Assembly: GCF_003934165.1 (NCBI RefSeq)
Contig: NZ_RKST01000016.1
Location: 62,001-126,000, forward strand
Length of the DNA: 64,000 nucleotides
Origin: Borborobacter arsenicus
Lineage (GTDB): Bacteria > Pseudomonadota > Alphaproteobacteria > Rhizobiales > Rhizobiaceae
Direction of reading: 5' to 3'
A model generated the notes under the pieces. That model made no database searches. It had not been told where the DNA came from and saw only the letters and a list, made by a program, of their open reading frames with translations. Both the position numbers and the translations under genes were made by a program. Positions 16,878 through 24,866 of the stretch are shown one piece after another. How positions within the stretch are numbered: the stretch's first letter is position 1; the number at the start of each line of letters is the position of its first letter.

Positions 16878-17730
16878 TTTGCCCGGAAGCTCGCAGCTCG
16901 CCGGCTTGAGCTATCATGTTTTCGGCAGCGTCAGAGAATCTGACCTTGTTGTCGCCCATCATGTGCTCACGCAACATGCGGAGCATTTCGGGGCCAGCAC
17001 GCTCGACGATGGCGACCCCGGCGAGGAGAGCCGGCCGCAGCTGAAGCGGCAGGATAGGCTTTGCGGGGGTCGGCAAGTTCACCTGTCCGGCAGCGACGAC
17101 CTCGTCGAGATCTGGAATGATGGCACCGAGCACCCGGTAGCGCCAAAGCTCATGCTCGCGCGGCAGGGGCCAGATCACCCGCCGCATCAGGAGAAGCCGT
17201 GCGATTTCGACTGGCGACGTCCAGGTTCGGTTGCCGCGTTCGGCTTCATCGTCGAGCAGCTTTTCGCCGCGCCGAGCCGCAAGGCGATATTGGCCGAAAG
17301 GGGAGGGGACTTCGCGCCCGTTTTCGGCTCGAAGCAGGTCACCGCATAGAGGACATGTGATGCGCCATCCCGACAATTGGCTTCGCAGGATTGGCGCCGG
17401 TTCTGGACCATCTGGGCTGCATCTCGTGCAGTACTGCGTTGGTCTTGCTGCGAGGAGCCGATGCGATGACTTCGGCACATCGATGAAGGTCATTCGACGC
17501 AAGACGGCCGGTTCGATGGCGAACATGCTGGCGAGGCGGACTGCCTGATCTTCACTCACATGGAGATCGGCGGCACGTACCGAGCGCACTTCCGGCAGGC
17601 AATGTCGAAGCATGACGAGTGGTGGAACCGCGTAGAAGGTAGCGTGCCGGCTAATCCACGACGACAGCAGTTCGTCGGTATAGGGTGACAACAATACCGG
17701 CAACTGCAGGAGCGGCATGTTCTCCATCAT
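16864..17730 (-). CDS. tniQ: TniQ-family transposon target protein
   Basis: The 288-residue protein has a TniQ N-terminus (PYTDELLSSWISRHA) and two zinc-knuckle pairs, YCTRC (near residue 100) and CPLCGD (near residue 125). TniQ/TnsD proteins help choose the insertion site and link it to the AAA ATPase. The start overlaps the tniB stop by 4 nt. The stop lies inside the left-end repeat array. It is shorter than TnsD and close to TniQ of mercury transposons. Confidence 0.87.
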   Translation of the reverse strand: MMENMPLLQLPVLLSPYTDELLSSWISRHATFYAVPPLVMLRHCLPEVRSVRAADLHVSEDQAVRLASMFAIEPAVLRRMTFIDVPKSSHRLLAARPTQYCTRCSPDGPEPAPILRSQLSGWRITCPLCGDLLRAENGREVPSPFGQYRLAARRGEKLLDDEAERGNRTWTSPVEIARLLLMRRVIWPLPREHELWRYRVLGAIIPDLDEVVAAGQVNLPTPAKPILPLQLRPALLAGVAIVERAGPEMLRMLREHMMGDNKVRFSDAAENMIAQAGELRASGQMQLI

Positions 17731-18614
17731 GCGAATGCCGCCTCGGCATCGAATTCAGGCTCCCATCTTTCGATCGCTTCGTCGGTGATGTTTTCGCGGC
17801 CGCTTTCGACGGCGTCGATCGCGAGGCTGTTGATCATGAGGAAGATGTTCGCCGTGATGCCCTCCGTAATCTGCAGGATCCGGCGCAGCGATTTCGGCGT
17901 GAGCACCGAAGGTCGTTTTAGCGGCGTGTTGCGCAGGATCGACGTCACAAGGGTCTCAAACTGCTCGTTCGCGGCCCATCTGCTCAACGTGAGTTGTTCG
18001 AACCTTCGCGCAAGCTGAACGTCGCCGCTGATCGCCTCCCGCGCCTCGTTGACGCCGAAGCATACCAGCGAGATCTGCAAACGATTGCTGAGGAAGCGCA
18101 GAGTGTTCAGAACAATGCGCTGCTCGCGATAGGAGCCTGCGAGAATGTTGTGCACCTCGTCGATGACCAGCACCTGGACGCCGATGGCCTCCATGATGCG
18201 CAGCGCCGCCTGTTCCATCTGGGCGATGTCGGCGCGCGGCCGCTGCGGTGCGCCGAGTAGGGTGAGCAGCTCGGCGTAGAAGCGCCGCTCACCCGGGCGG
18301 CTGGTCATTTCCATGGCAAGGACCGGCGTCTTCAGCGTGCCCGTCACCGGATTGAAGCTCGGCGGGTGCTCGTCGCGGAAGCGCTTCATGATCATGGTCT
18401 TGCCCATGCCGCTGTCGCCATAGATCGCGACCGAGGGCATGCGCGTGCCTCGCGGATAGTCGAGCAGCGCGCTCAGCCGGTCGAGCGCCTGCTTGGCGCG
18501 CGGGTACAGCACCCAGCGGCGTGATCGTATCGCGCGAATGCGCCGTTCGTCGGTTTCGGCAAGCAGCGCCGAGGCACCGGCGGTCAGGTGGGAGATTTCA
18601 TCGTTCATATTCAC
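17727..18614 (-). CDS. tniB: TniB AAA+ ATPase of the transposon
   Basis: The 295-residue AAA+ protein has a Walker A (YGDSGMGKT), a Walker B (VLVIDEVHN) and a sensor region (ISLVCFGVNEA). It matches TniB/TnsC-type ATPases, which activate the DDE transposase at the target. It follows tniA after 6 nt and overlaps tniQ by 4 nt, so the three are one operon. Confidence 0.92.
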   Translation of the reverse strand: MNMNDEISHLTAGASALLAETDERRIRAIRSRRWVLYPRAKQALDRLSALLDYPRGTRMPSVAIYGDSGMGKTMIMKRFRDEHPPSFNPVTGTLKTPVLAMEMTSRPGERRFYAELLTLLGAPQRPRADIAQMEQAALRIMEAIGVQVLVIDEVHNILAGSYREQRIVLNTLRFLSNRLQISLVCFGVNEAREAISGDVQLARRFEQLTLSRWAANEQFETLVTSILRNTPLKRPSVLTPKSLRRILQITEGITANIFLMINSLAIDAVESGRENITDEAIERWEPEFDAEAAFA

Positions 18615-18620
18615 TCCAGC

Positions 18621-20234
18621 TCAATCTGTATCCTCAACAAAGGGTACAGGTTTGCTGGAGTCGACGCCGCGGAGCGAGCCCAATCCCCGATCATCCACCT
18701 TCGATTTCGAAGAAGCCTTCCCGCGTCGCGCAGCTGCCGTCTTGTTGGTTGCCGCCTCGACCAATTCTCGCTGTGCAACGGCGGTGCGGACGATGGCGCG
18801 GGTATCGACTTCGCTACGGCCCTTTGCACGCAAGGTTCGGCGGGCGGTCAGTGCCTCGTGCAGCGTTATCGAGGGCAGGGTCACGTCGGCATAACGGGCC
18901 TCCACGAAGTTTCCCGACGGTCGCCGGACGAAGATGCGCGCCATGTCGCGCGGATCGTATTTGACAAGCAGTCTCCGGTCCGAGCGTCCGACATCGGCGC
19001 TCAGTGCCGGCGACCAGTAGCGCAGTTTGAACAAATGAATCCCGTCAGGCATCAACGTCCGCTCCTGCTCCGGCAGGAACGTCAGCCAGAAGCGCATTCG
19101 ATCTTGCGGCAGCCGAAGCGGGATCTCGTCCTCGTGCTCCCGCCACACCGCGATCGGTGGCCGGTCAAGGCTACTGTGGATCGACTGATGGTAAGCGCCC
19201 ACAATGTCGAGAGCGATGTAGCGCTCGAGCTCCCTCAAAGTCAGTGCCGCATGCCGCTTGGAGTCGTAGTCGCCTAACTCCTGTTCATTGCTGAATGTTG
19301 TTCCGGGCAGGAGATGCAGCCTCCCCATCTGAGTGCCGATCAGGCGTTCGATATGACCACCGAAACGCGGCTCACCCGGTGGTCGCCATTCGATCGCGAT
19401 GCCCGCGTCCTGGCATCCTCGCTTGAAGGCCCGACTACGGAAGTCCGGGCCGTTGTCGACATGCACCATGTCCGGCAGACCGGCGACGGGCCAAGGATCC
19501 ATTATCTCGCGGTCACGCAGCCATGCCGTTTTGTCGAACACCGAGTGTAGCAGGCACAGGCTAGTGGAAAGGCGGGACGGCGCCTCCATCGTGAGATAGA
19601 AACCGGTCACCATCCGGCTGCAGACATCCATCGCCAGCGTCAGCCATGGCCGTCCGATCGGCTGCCGCGTCTCCTCGTCAACGATGAAGATGTCGGCCTT
19701 GGTATGGTCGATCTGGACCACTGCCAGGGGACGGGAGGCCTCGAATGATCCGGGAACGGCCGTTGTCGCCGTGACGATCTTCTGTTCGCCGCGCGGCTTT
19801 GCGCGTTTCTGCAGGTCGATATCCTTGACGCGGGCGACGATTGTTCGGCGATGCGGCGGCTTCAGTCCGACCGAGAAGCAGTTCGTCTGCACGTCCCGCA
19901 CCAACTGCGAGATCGTCGGTCGGGTCCGCTTCAGGTAAAACCTCTTGATGGTCGTGCTGACGATCTCCTCGCGCTTCTCGTCCAGCGTACGATGCCCCTC
20001 AGGTCGTCCGCGCTTACGATCGACAAGAGACAGAACGGTCCCGCCGGCGCGGAACAGCTTGATCAGCCTGTAGGCCGTCGCCTGGCTGACATTCATCTCA
20101 GTCGCGAGCCCGGAAACCTCTGCCGCGGTCGCACCGTTGGGATTGCGCTTCAGGAACTCACGGATTGCATCCGCCCGTCGACAAGCTTCATCCCAAAGCG
20201 CTTCGTCGATATCGTCAGGGAACCGATCGATCAT
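18621..20234 (-). CDS. tniA: TniA DDE transposase (Mu-type C-terminal domain)
   Basis: The 537-residue protein has an N-terminal HTH region (SQATAYRLIKLF), a retroviral-integrase-like core and a C-terminal beta-barrel/basic tail. The catalytic triad is visible as Asp in VVQIDHTKAD, Asp in VHVDNGPDFRS and Glu in GGHIERLIGTQ. It cuts the transposon ends and joins them to the target. It is intact, as are tniB and tniQ, so the element may still be mobile. It is transcribed away from the right end. Confidence 0.93.
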   Translation of the reverse strand: MIDRFPDDIDEALWDEACRRADAIREFLKRNPNGATAAEVSGLATEMNVSQATAYRLIKLFRAGGTVLSLVDRKRGRPEGHRTLDEKREEIVSTTIKRFYLKRTRPTISQLVRDVQTNCFSVGLKPPHRRTIVARVKDIDLQKRAKPRGEQKIVTATTAVPGSFEASRPLAVVQIDHTKADIFIVDEETRQPIGRPWLTLAMDVCSRMVTGFYLTMEAPSRLSTSLCLLHSVFDKTAWLRDREIMDPWPVAGLPDMVHVDNGPDFRSRAFKRGCQDAGIAIEWRPPGEPRFGGHIERLIGTQMGRLHLLPGTTFSNEQELGDYDSKRHAALTLRELERYIALDIVGAYHQSIHSSLDRPPIAVWREHEDEIPLRLPQDRMRFWLTFLPEQERTLMPDGIHLFKLRYWSPALSADVGRSDRRLLVKYDPRDMARIFVRRPSGNFVEARYADVTLPSITLHEALTARRTLRAKGRSEVDTRAIVRTAVAQRELVEAATNKTAAARRGKASSKSKVDDRGLGSLRGVDSSKPVPFVEDTD

Positions 20235-20266
20235 GGCAGGCTCGAGAGGAAAAACATCGCGAGCGT

Positions 20267-20393
20267 CATTCTCATATTAAGTGCAAAAAGCCAATGCGCA
20301 TTGTCAAATTAACTGCCGATTCGCAAATTAAGTGCCAACGTAAGTATCTGAAATAACTGAGGCGCGATTCTCACGATTAAGTGCCAAGCGACA
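20267..20393. repeat. Right transposon end with four transposase-site repeats
   Basis: Complementary copies of the repeat lie at 20267-20284, 20299-20317, 20318-20336 and 20366-20385; the last is identical over 20 bp to the copy at 16829 in the left end. They lie between tniA and the terminal inverted repeat. The asymmetry (three left, four right) is typical of Tn7/Tn5053-type elements. Confidence 0.75.
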
Positions 20394-21356
20394 GCCCGCT
20401 TCGAAGGTGGCACCGGAGACGACCAACAAGCGCCGCGCACTGTCACCAGCGTGATCGTAGACATGATCAAACTGGGAGGCGTGCTCATGCTTGTGACCGT
20501 GAATGACAACGTCGAACTCGCGGTCGCGCAGGAATGCCCGCACCTGCTCGAGATTGGAAATATCGGAAAATGCCTTGATCTCTTCGCGAAGGCTTGGGGC
20601 CCGCAAATGATGATGCAGCACCGCGATGCGCAGTTGGCGCCCGTGTTCCGGGCGAGGCGCCCGGTCCACCAACCGCCTCACCTGCTCCAACTGATGTTCC
20701 GAAATCCGGGCCATGTCGTACCGGGCGAGGGCGTCGAGCTGATGTCGTAGCTTGCCCTCCTTTTCCGTGTCGGACCCGGATGCGAGGTGCGGCAACTGCG
20801 CCCACACGCTCGCGAGCGGCTCCGGTAGCACCGCAGCCGCGTGGCACCAATTGCTCGAGTTGATCGGAAAAATCGCCCAGTCGTTGCCGGTGCCGACAAG
20901 CGAATGCGGCGCAGTGGAGCCCGCGTCATCGACACCATCGAGCCAAGGAACGACACATCCGCGCGCGCGCCACGTCGCGCAGAAGTCCTTGTACCGCTCG
21001 GCGGTCCCAGGATCGTACGTGCGGTCGACATCGTGATTTCCAGGCGTCGCCACAATGCGCCCGGCGGTGATGCCGAGCGGTCCAAAGAAGCTGAGCAGCA
21101 GATCGAGAAGGAGCTCGTGGCCGCCCTGTCGGCCGCGGTCTTGCGCGTCCCCCGAAAAGATCACGCCGTCGAGGCCGCGCCTTTCGCGTGACAAGCGCTC
21201 GGCCAGACGTTCGAACACTTGGCGAAGAGCGGCCTCGCGCGTCTGGGGCTGCAGGCCGGCGACGACCGTCTTGCGATCATCGCGTTCCAACGCCGTCCCT
21301 GCATAGGCGATGTGCGCATCGGTGACGTGTAGGAACGTCGCGGAAGTCGAATTCAT
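20328..21356 (-). CDS. Calcineurin-like phosphoesterase, 3' end replaced by transposon
   Basis: All metal-binding motifs are present: HVTDAH, FSGDAQDRG, ATPGNHDVDR, LHHHLRAP and VIHGHKHEH. It resembles 3',5'-cyclic nucleotide phosphodiesterase/exonuclease-type metallophosphoesterases. Native coding ends at 20394, about residue 321 (GATFEAGC); the last ~21 residues come from the transposon end. The catalytic core is complete, so it may remain active. It is divergent from the MazG-type gene, so it could belong to the same defence cluster. The original C-terminal domain is unknown. Confidence 0.78.
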   Translation of the reverse strand: MNSTSATFLHVTDAHIAYAGTALERDDRKTVVAGLQPQTREAALRQVFERLAERLSRERRGLDGVIFSGDAQDRGRQGGHELLLDLLLSFFGPLGITAGRIVATPGNHDVDRTYDPGTAERYKDFCATWRARGCVVPWLDGVDDAGSTAPHSLVGTGNDWAIFPINSSNWCHAAAVLPEPLASVWAQLPHLASGSDTEKEGKLRHQLDALARYDMARISEHQLEQVRRLVDRAPRPEHGRQLRIAVLHHHLRAPSLREEIKAFSDISNLEQVRAFLRDREFDVVIHGHKHEHASQFDHVYDHAGDSARRLLVVSGATFEAGCRLALNRENRASVISDTYVGT

Positions 21357-21486
21357 CTAGTGTGCCCTCGCTCGCGAGTAAAACCGCTAACTCTTCTTAT
21401 GTACTATCGGTCGCAGCAGAATTCGCCATGCCATGCACTTGCGTCAATGGCTTCGGTGCGGCAAGATTCGTGGGAGGGGGTATCGT

Positions 21487-22713
21487 ATGGCGGTCGACGG
21501 TCGCGCGCTCATCCGGAGCCAGGGCTCCCTCTTCGGCGATGGCGACCGACTCATCGGCCTCGACGAATACCAGACCTTCACCACCCGAACCGATCGCAAC
21601 GATAAGGCAGGCGCAGACGGCCTCGGCTTCGTGCTCCTCGGATTGTTCGGGGAAGTCGGAAGTCTCTTGAGCGCGCTCAAAAAGAAGCAGCGCGACAAGG
21701 ACGCCTTCGCCGCCTATCACGACGAGGTCATCGAAGAGCTGGGCGACGCTCTGTGGTACTTTGCGAACGCCGCGCTTCGCGCTGAGTTGTCGCTGAGCCA
21801 AATAGCCCGCAGCGTGCCCGCCAAGCTCGAAGACTGGGATTACAAGGGCCGCTCCGGTGCCTCGACGTTCGAGGATCTGCAGCAGTCAGACGCGCCGTTC
21901 GGCGGAGCACTGGCCGGCGATGAGGTAGAGCTTCGTCTGCTTGCCCTGGCCGGAAAGGTCGGCGTGCTTCTGGCCGATTGGAGCGAAGGGCAGATCAAGA
22001 AGAACCGCGATCGTCTGTCGGCCGATCTCGTCGAGATCTTCCGCGCACTGCTGATGGCAGCAGACGATGCTCACGTGAGCCTCGAACAGGCGGCCCGCAA
22101 CAACGTGGTCAAGACGCTCGGTCGCTGGCCGGATGAACAACAATGGGGTCCCTTGTTCGATGACGGCTTTCCCGATTACGAGCAATTGCCGCGCCAGATG
22201 CGGGTCGAGTTTATCGAGCGGACGGTGAACGGCCGCACCTTCGTCGTCCAGCAGTGGAACGGGGTGAACCTCGGCAGTCCGCTGACCGACAACCGCCACG
22301 AACCGGACGACTATCGTTACCACGACGTCTTCCACCTCGCCTTCGCCGGCATTCTCGGATGGTCGCCGACGATGCGGGCGTTGCTGCGCCTCAAACGCAA
22401 GAGCCGTCCCGAGATCGATGAGAACGAAGACGGGGCGCGCGCCAACATCATCGAAGAAGGCATCTCGACGTGGATCTTCAATCATGGTCTACGCCAGGCC
22501 GAGTTTCGGAACGCCACCACCCTCGACTACGGACTGCTCAAGGCCGTGCATGAGCTGGTCCGCGGCTACGAGGTCGAGAGCCGTCCCCTCTGGCAATGGG
22601 AATGCGCGATCCTCGAAGGATTCCGGGTGTTCCGCGAGCTCAAGAAGCATCGCAACGGGGCGGTCATCATCGACCTCACCAAGCGCACCATAGAATTTGA
22701 AGAGCTGACATGA
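21487..22713 (+). CDS. MazG-like nucleotide pyrophosphohydrolase, two MazG domains plus C-terminal domain
   Basis: The 408-residue protein has a first MazG domain at residues ~45-130 with the metal-binding pattern GEVGSLL and EVIEELGDALWYF (Glu80, Glu83/84, Asp87). A second, diverged all-alpha copy follows at ~150-225 and ends AARNNVVKTLGRWP. The C-terminal domain (~240-408) carries YRYHDVFHLAFAGILGWSP, as seen in MazG proteins of defence islands. The enzyme should hydrolyse (d)NTPs to (d)NMPs. ATG 21487 is preceded by GGGAGG. The UDG-like gene overlaps its end by 4 nt. Preferred nucleotide unknown. Confidence 0.8.
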   Translation: MAVDGRALIRSQGSLFGDGDRLIGLDEYQTFTTRTDRNDKAGADGLGFVLLGLFGEVGSLLSALKKKQRDKDAFAAYHDEVIEELGDALWYFANAALRAELSLSQIARSVPAKLEDWDYKGRSGASTFEDLQQSDAPFGGALAGDEVELRLLALAGKVGVLLADWSEGQIKKNRDRLSADLVEIFRALLMAADDAHVSLEQAARNNVVKTLGRWPDEQQWGPLFDDGFPDYEQLPRQMRVEFIERTVNGRTFVVQQWNGVNLGSPLTDNRHEPDDYRYHDVFHLAFAGILGWSPTMRALLRLKRKSRPEIDENEDGARANIIEEGISTWIFNHGLRQAEFRNATTLDYGLLKAVHELVRGYEVESRPLWQWECAILEGFRVFRELKKHRNGAVIIDLTKRTIEFEELT

Positions 22714-23393
22714 CTGACCACCCGCGGAACGCCCAAGAGTTTGTCGAACTCGTCGCCGCGCTGAGCTTCGAAGACGCCTTTAATCCCTATTCGGACCTGT
22801 GCTCGGACTTTGACCGTCCAGACGCAGCCCGCATACGCCGCCGCAACCTCGTGATGGTTGTGGAAGCCGCGATCGACCGGGGCGTTCACTCCATCTGGGT
22901 CGCCCGCGATCTGGGGTATCGCGGCGGCCGGCGCACGGGTCTGGCGCTCACCGACGAAGTCCATCTTCGTGCTCACGCAGACCTTTTAGGGACGCCCCCG
23001 CTGGCGCGGTCCACCAATGGGCCGATCATGGCCGAGCGCACCGCCACGGTGATTTGGCAGATGCTGGTCGCTATCAAGCAGCCGGTCTTTCTTTGGAACG
23101 TCTTTCCACTCCATCCGCACGCCTCCGGCGATCCCATGTCCAATCGCTGCCACACCCGCGGCGAACGCCTAGCGTGCCGCCATATCATGGTCGGGCTCAT
23201 TCATCTGCTCTCCCCGCACCGCGTCCTCGCCATCGGCCGTGACGCTCAGCTGGCGCTCGAGGACTTGGGCGTGGCGGCCGAGAAGGTCAGGCACCCCAGT
23301 TACGGTGGGCAGGCCGAGTTCATCTCTGGCGTCAGTACCCACTATGGTCTGCACGCCGCGGACCGCCACGATAGCGCACCCCTCTTCGCCTGA
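22710..23393 (+). CDS. Uracil-DNA glycosylase superfamily protein
   Basis: The 227-residue protein has UDG-fold motifs: the phosphate/base loop near WVARDLGYRGGRRTG, a core strand FLWNVFPLHPH and the late HPS motif in VRHPSYGG. The first motif lacks the usual GEAPG/GQDPY residues, so substrate choice is probably changed, and loss of glycosylase activity is possible. ATGA overlap with the MazG-type gene means coupled translation. MazG plus UDG suggests cleaning of the nucleotide pool and DNA from non-standard bases, or an attack on modified phage DNA; both are inferences. Confidence 0.68.
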   Translation: MTDHPRNAQEFVELVAALSFEDAFNPYSDLCSDFDRPDAARIRRRNLVMVVEAAIDRGVHSIWVARDLGYRGGRRTGLALTDEVHLRAHADLLGTPPLARSTNGPIMAERTATVIWQMLVAIKQPVFLWNVFPLHPHASGDPMSNRCHTRGERLACRHIMVGLIHLLSPHRVLAIGRDAQLALEDLGVAAEKVRHPSYGGQAEFISGVSTHYGLHAADRHDSAPLFA

Positions 23394-23437
23394 CGCTCTG
23401 ACACCGGCCGAAAGGCGTAGCGAGGTCGCGGGTGCCT

Positions 23438-24205
23438 TTACGCGGCAGCCTGAACAAGGCGTGCGGTGCAATCGTCAACCAGAGCGAGAACGTCGGACTT
23501 CCCCCAGCCCTCTGTGTCGAGCCGCGCCGACGTAGAATTGACGGTCAGCGTGCCGACCTCGAAACCGCTCTCCCGGGCGATGAAGCCGAGAAGGCGTCCG
23601 AGGCCCAGCAGGTTGCCCAGCGTCTTCTGCACGTAATAGTGGTTGCGATAGACTGCGATCATGTGGAGTGAGCCGTTTCGTTCCGGCTTAAGCTCGATCA
23701 TGCTCAGGCACTGCCGGTTCAGCGCCTTGCGCATGTCTCGGACGGGATCAGAGATGACGATTTCGTAGCGGTTCTCGTAGAACCGGCCAGCACGAGCATC
23801 CTTGAGCATACGGATGTTCTCCGCGATCTGGTCGACGTGGCCACCCTTTCGGTCCTCCCAATTGACCATGCGCTCGAAATACCGGCCCCACTCGCCCGGC
23901 GTGCACATGCGGCGCTTATAGACCTCGAGATAGCGCTCGCGCAGCCCGTCAATGCCGTCACCGCGATCCAGCGCCGACGGGAAGATGGTATTGACAACAG
24001 TGGTTATGGAATGGGCGCTGTGGGCGCGAAGGAAGCGGTCGACGGTCATGATCACCGCGTCTTCCTCTGGATCCGCGGCAAGAGGCTGCTCGATGTGAAG
24101 CATCAGACCCCCCAACGTAAGATTGGGCTGCGCGCGCAGGCTGCGCGCTGCTTCAACCCACGCGCGCGCGGGCGTCGATGCCGCCGGCATCGGATTGTAG
24201 AACAT
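23438..24205 (-). CDS. Thymidylate-synthase-like protein (diverged)
   Basis: The 255-residue protein resembles the C-terminal two thirds of ThyA: a Cys (C166, NRQCLSM) where ThyA has PCH, then AVYRNHYYVQ in place of the QRSxD strand, GNLLGLGRLLGF for the GLPFN helix and FEVGTLTVNST for the folate/nucleotide strand. Several ThyA residues are replaced, so it may act on another nucleotide or only bind one. ATG 24205 has GAAGGAG upstream; the frame extends to GTG 24235. It overlaps the protease gene by 53 nt, so it is the last gene of that operon and faces the MazG-UDG pair 44 nt away. Confidence 0.62.
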   Translation of the reverse strand: MFYNPMPAASTPARAWVEAARSLRAQPNLTLGGLMLHIEQPLAADPEEDAVIMTVDRFLRAHSAHSITTVVNTIFPSALDRGDGIDGLRERYLEVYKRRMCTPGEWGRYFERMVNWEDRKGGHVDQIAENIRMLKDARAGRFYENRYEIVISDPVRDMRKALNRQCLSMIELKPERNGSLHMIAVYRNHYYVQKTLGNLLGLGRLLGFIARESGFEVGTLTVNSTSARLDTEGWGKSDVLALVDDCTARLVQAAA

Positions 24206-24866
24206 CGCCTTCTCCTTCGCTGATGCTAAACCCACCGAACAGGCGTCGGCTCAGATATGTATCCCGGACCCATGCGTGCCCACTGGCGCCCCAGGCCGAG
24301 CCCCAGGAGTTGCGCACTAGCATGAGGTTCTCGCTTCCGAGGCGGCCATGCCCCACCGCAACGACGGCGTGCCCGCGCTGCCGATCGATCGGCTCTCTGT
24401 CATCGGGAAGAACGATTTCGGCGCCGGTCCGCAGCCACGTCGTCGCCGCTGTAAAGGCACCCGAGACAAACAAGGCGAGAACGACCGGTCTGCTGCGATC
24501 CAGTGCGTCCCTGATATTGGCCAGGTCGGCACCGCAGGCATCCGAACCGCAGCGAAACAGTGCGGCCACTCCCGTCGGAGGGCGCCACGCCGCGGGTAGT
24601 CCGTTATAGGGCCAGATACTCTCCAGCGGCTGGCCGAGATCGTAGAGGATCTGGCGGGTGTCTGGGATCGTCGTGCCTTCCCTTGGACCAGTGCCGGCGC
24701 GCTGTGCCGCGTGGTAGAATAGCCACTCAACGCACAGCGGATCGGGTTCGGTGCGCGCCTGCTCATGCACTGCCGAGGCAGCGAACGACAAGCAGGTCGG
24801 ACGACGACCCTGATCGCGCACCGGCCCGAGGCTAGATCGCAAGTCCTGCAGCACGTTGAGAGTCAT
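24153..24866 (-). CDS. Papain-like (C1) cysteine peptidase without pro-domain
   Basis: The 237-residue protein is a bare C1 catalytic domain. It begins almost at papain residue 1, with PVRDQGRRPTCLSFA placing Gln19 and Cys25 exactly as in papain, then GHAVVAVGHG (His166) and LVRNSWGSAWG (Asn186). There is no signal peptide and no inhibitory pro-peptide, so it should be active in the cytoplasm unless restrained. The gene upstream (ATGA overlap) encodes an ImmA/IrrE protein with a chagasin-like domain, the fold that blocks papain-type enzymes. I infer a toxic effector with its own inhibitor. Target unknown. Confidence 0.85.
   Translation of the reverse strand: MTLNVLQDLRSSLGPVRDQGRRPTCLSFAASAVHEQARTEPDPLCVEWLFYHAAQRAGTGPREGTTIPDTRQILYDLGQPLESIWPYNGLPAAWRPPTGVAALFRCGSDACGADLANIRDALDRSRPVVLALFVSGAFTAATTWLRTGAEIVLPDDREPIDRQRGHAVVAVGHGRLGSENLMLVRNSWGSAWGASGHAWVRDTYLSRRLFGGFSISEGEGDVLQSDAGGIDARARVG

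Larger units (their letters stand above)
16781..20393 (-). mobile_element. TniA-TniB-TniQ (Tn402/Tn5053-like) transposon without cargo
   Basis: The element is bounded by perfect 17-bp inverted repeats, TGTCGCTTGGCACTTAA at 16781 and its complement ending at 20393 (3,613 bp). Inside are tniA, tniB and tniQ in one overlapping minus-strand operon and extra copies of a ~19-bp repeat at each end. No resolvase, tnsA or cargo gene is present. The flanking pentamers differ (GCACC left, GCCCG right), so the expected 5-bp target duplication is absent. The left flank is lpiA and the right flank is a phosphoesterase gene, both broken. Confidence 0.9.

Noticed and set aside
16781-20393. CRISPR-associated (CAST) or Tn7-like transposon
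   Set aside because: No CRISPR array, Cas gene, tnsA or second tniQ is present; the gene set is plain tniA-tniB-tniQ.
23691-23710. Single CTTAAG inside the TS-like gene as a further regulon site
   Set aside because: No second hexamer at the 11-bp spacing and it lies within a coding region.
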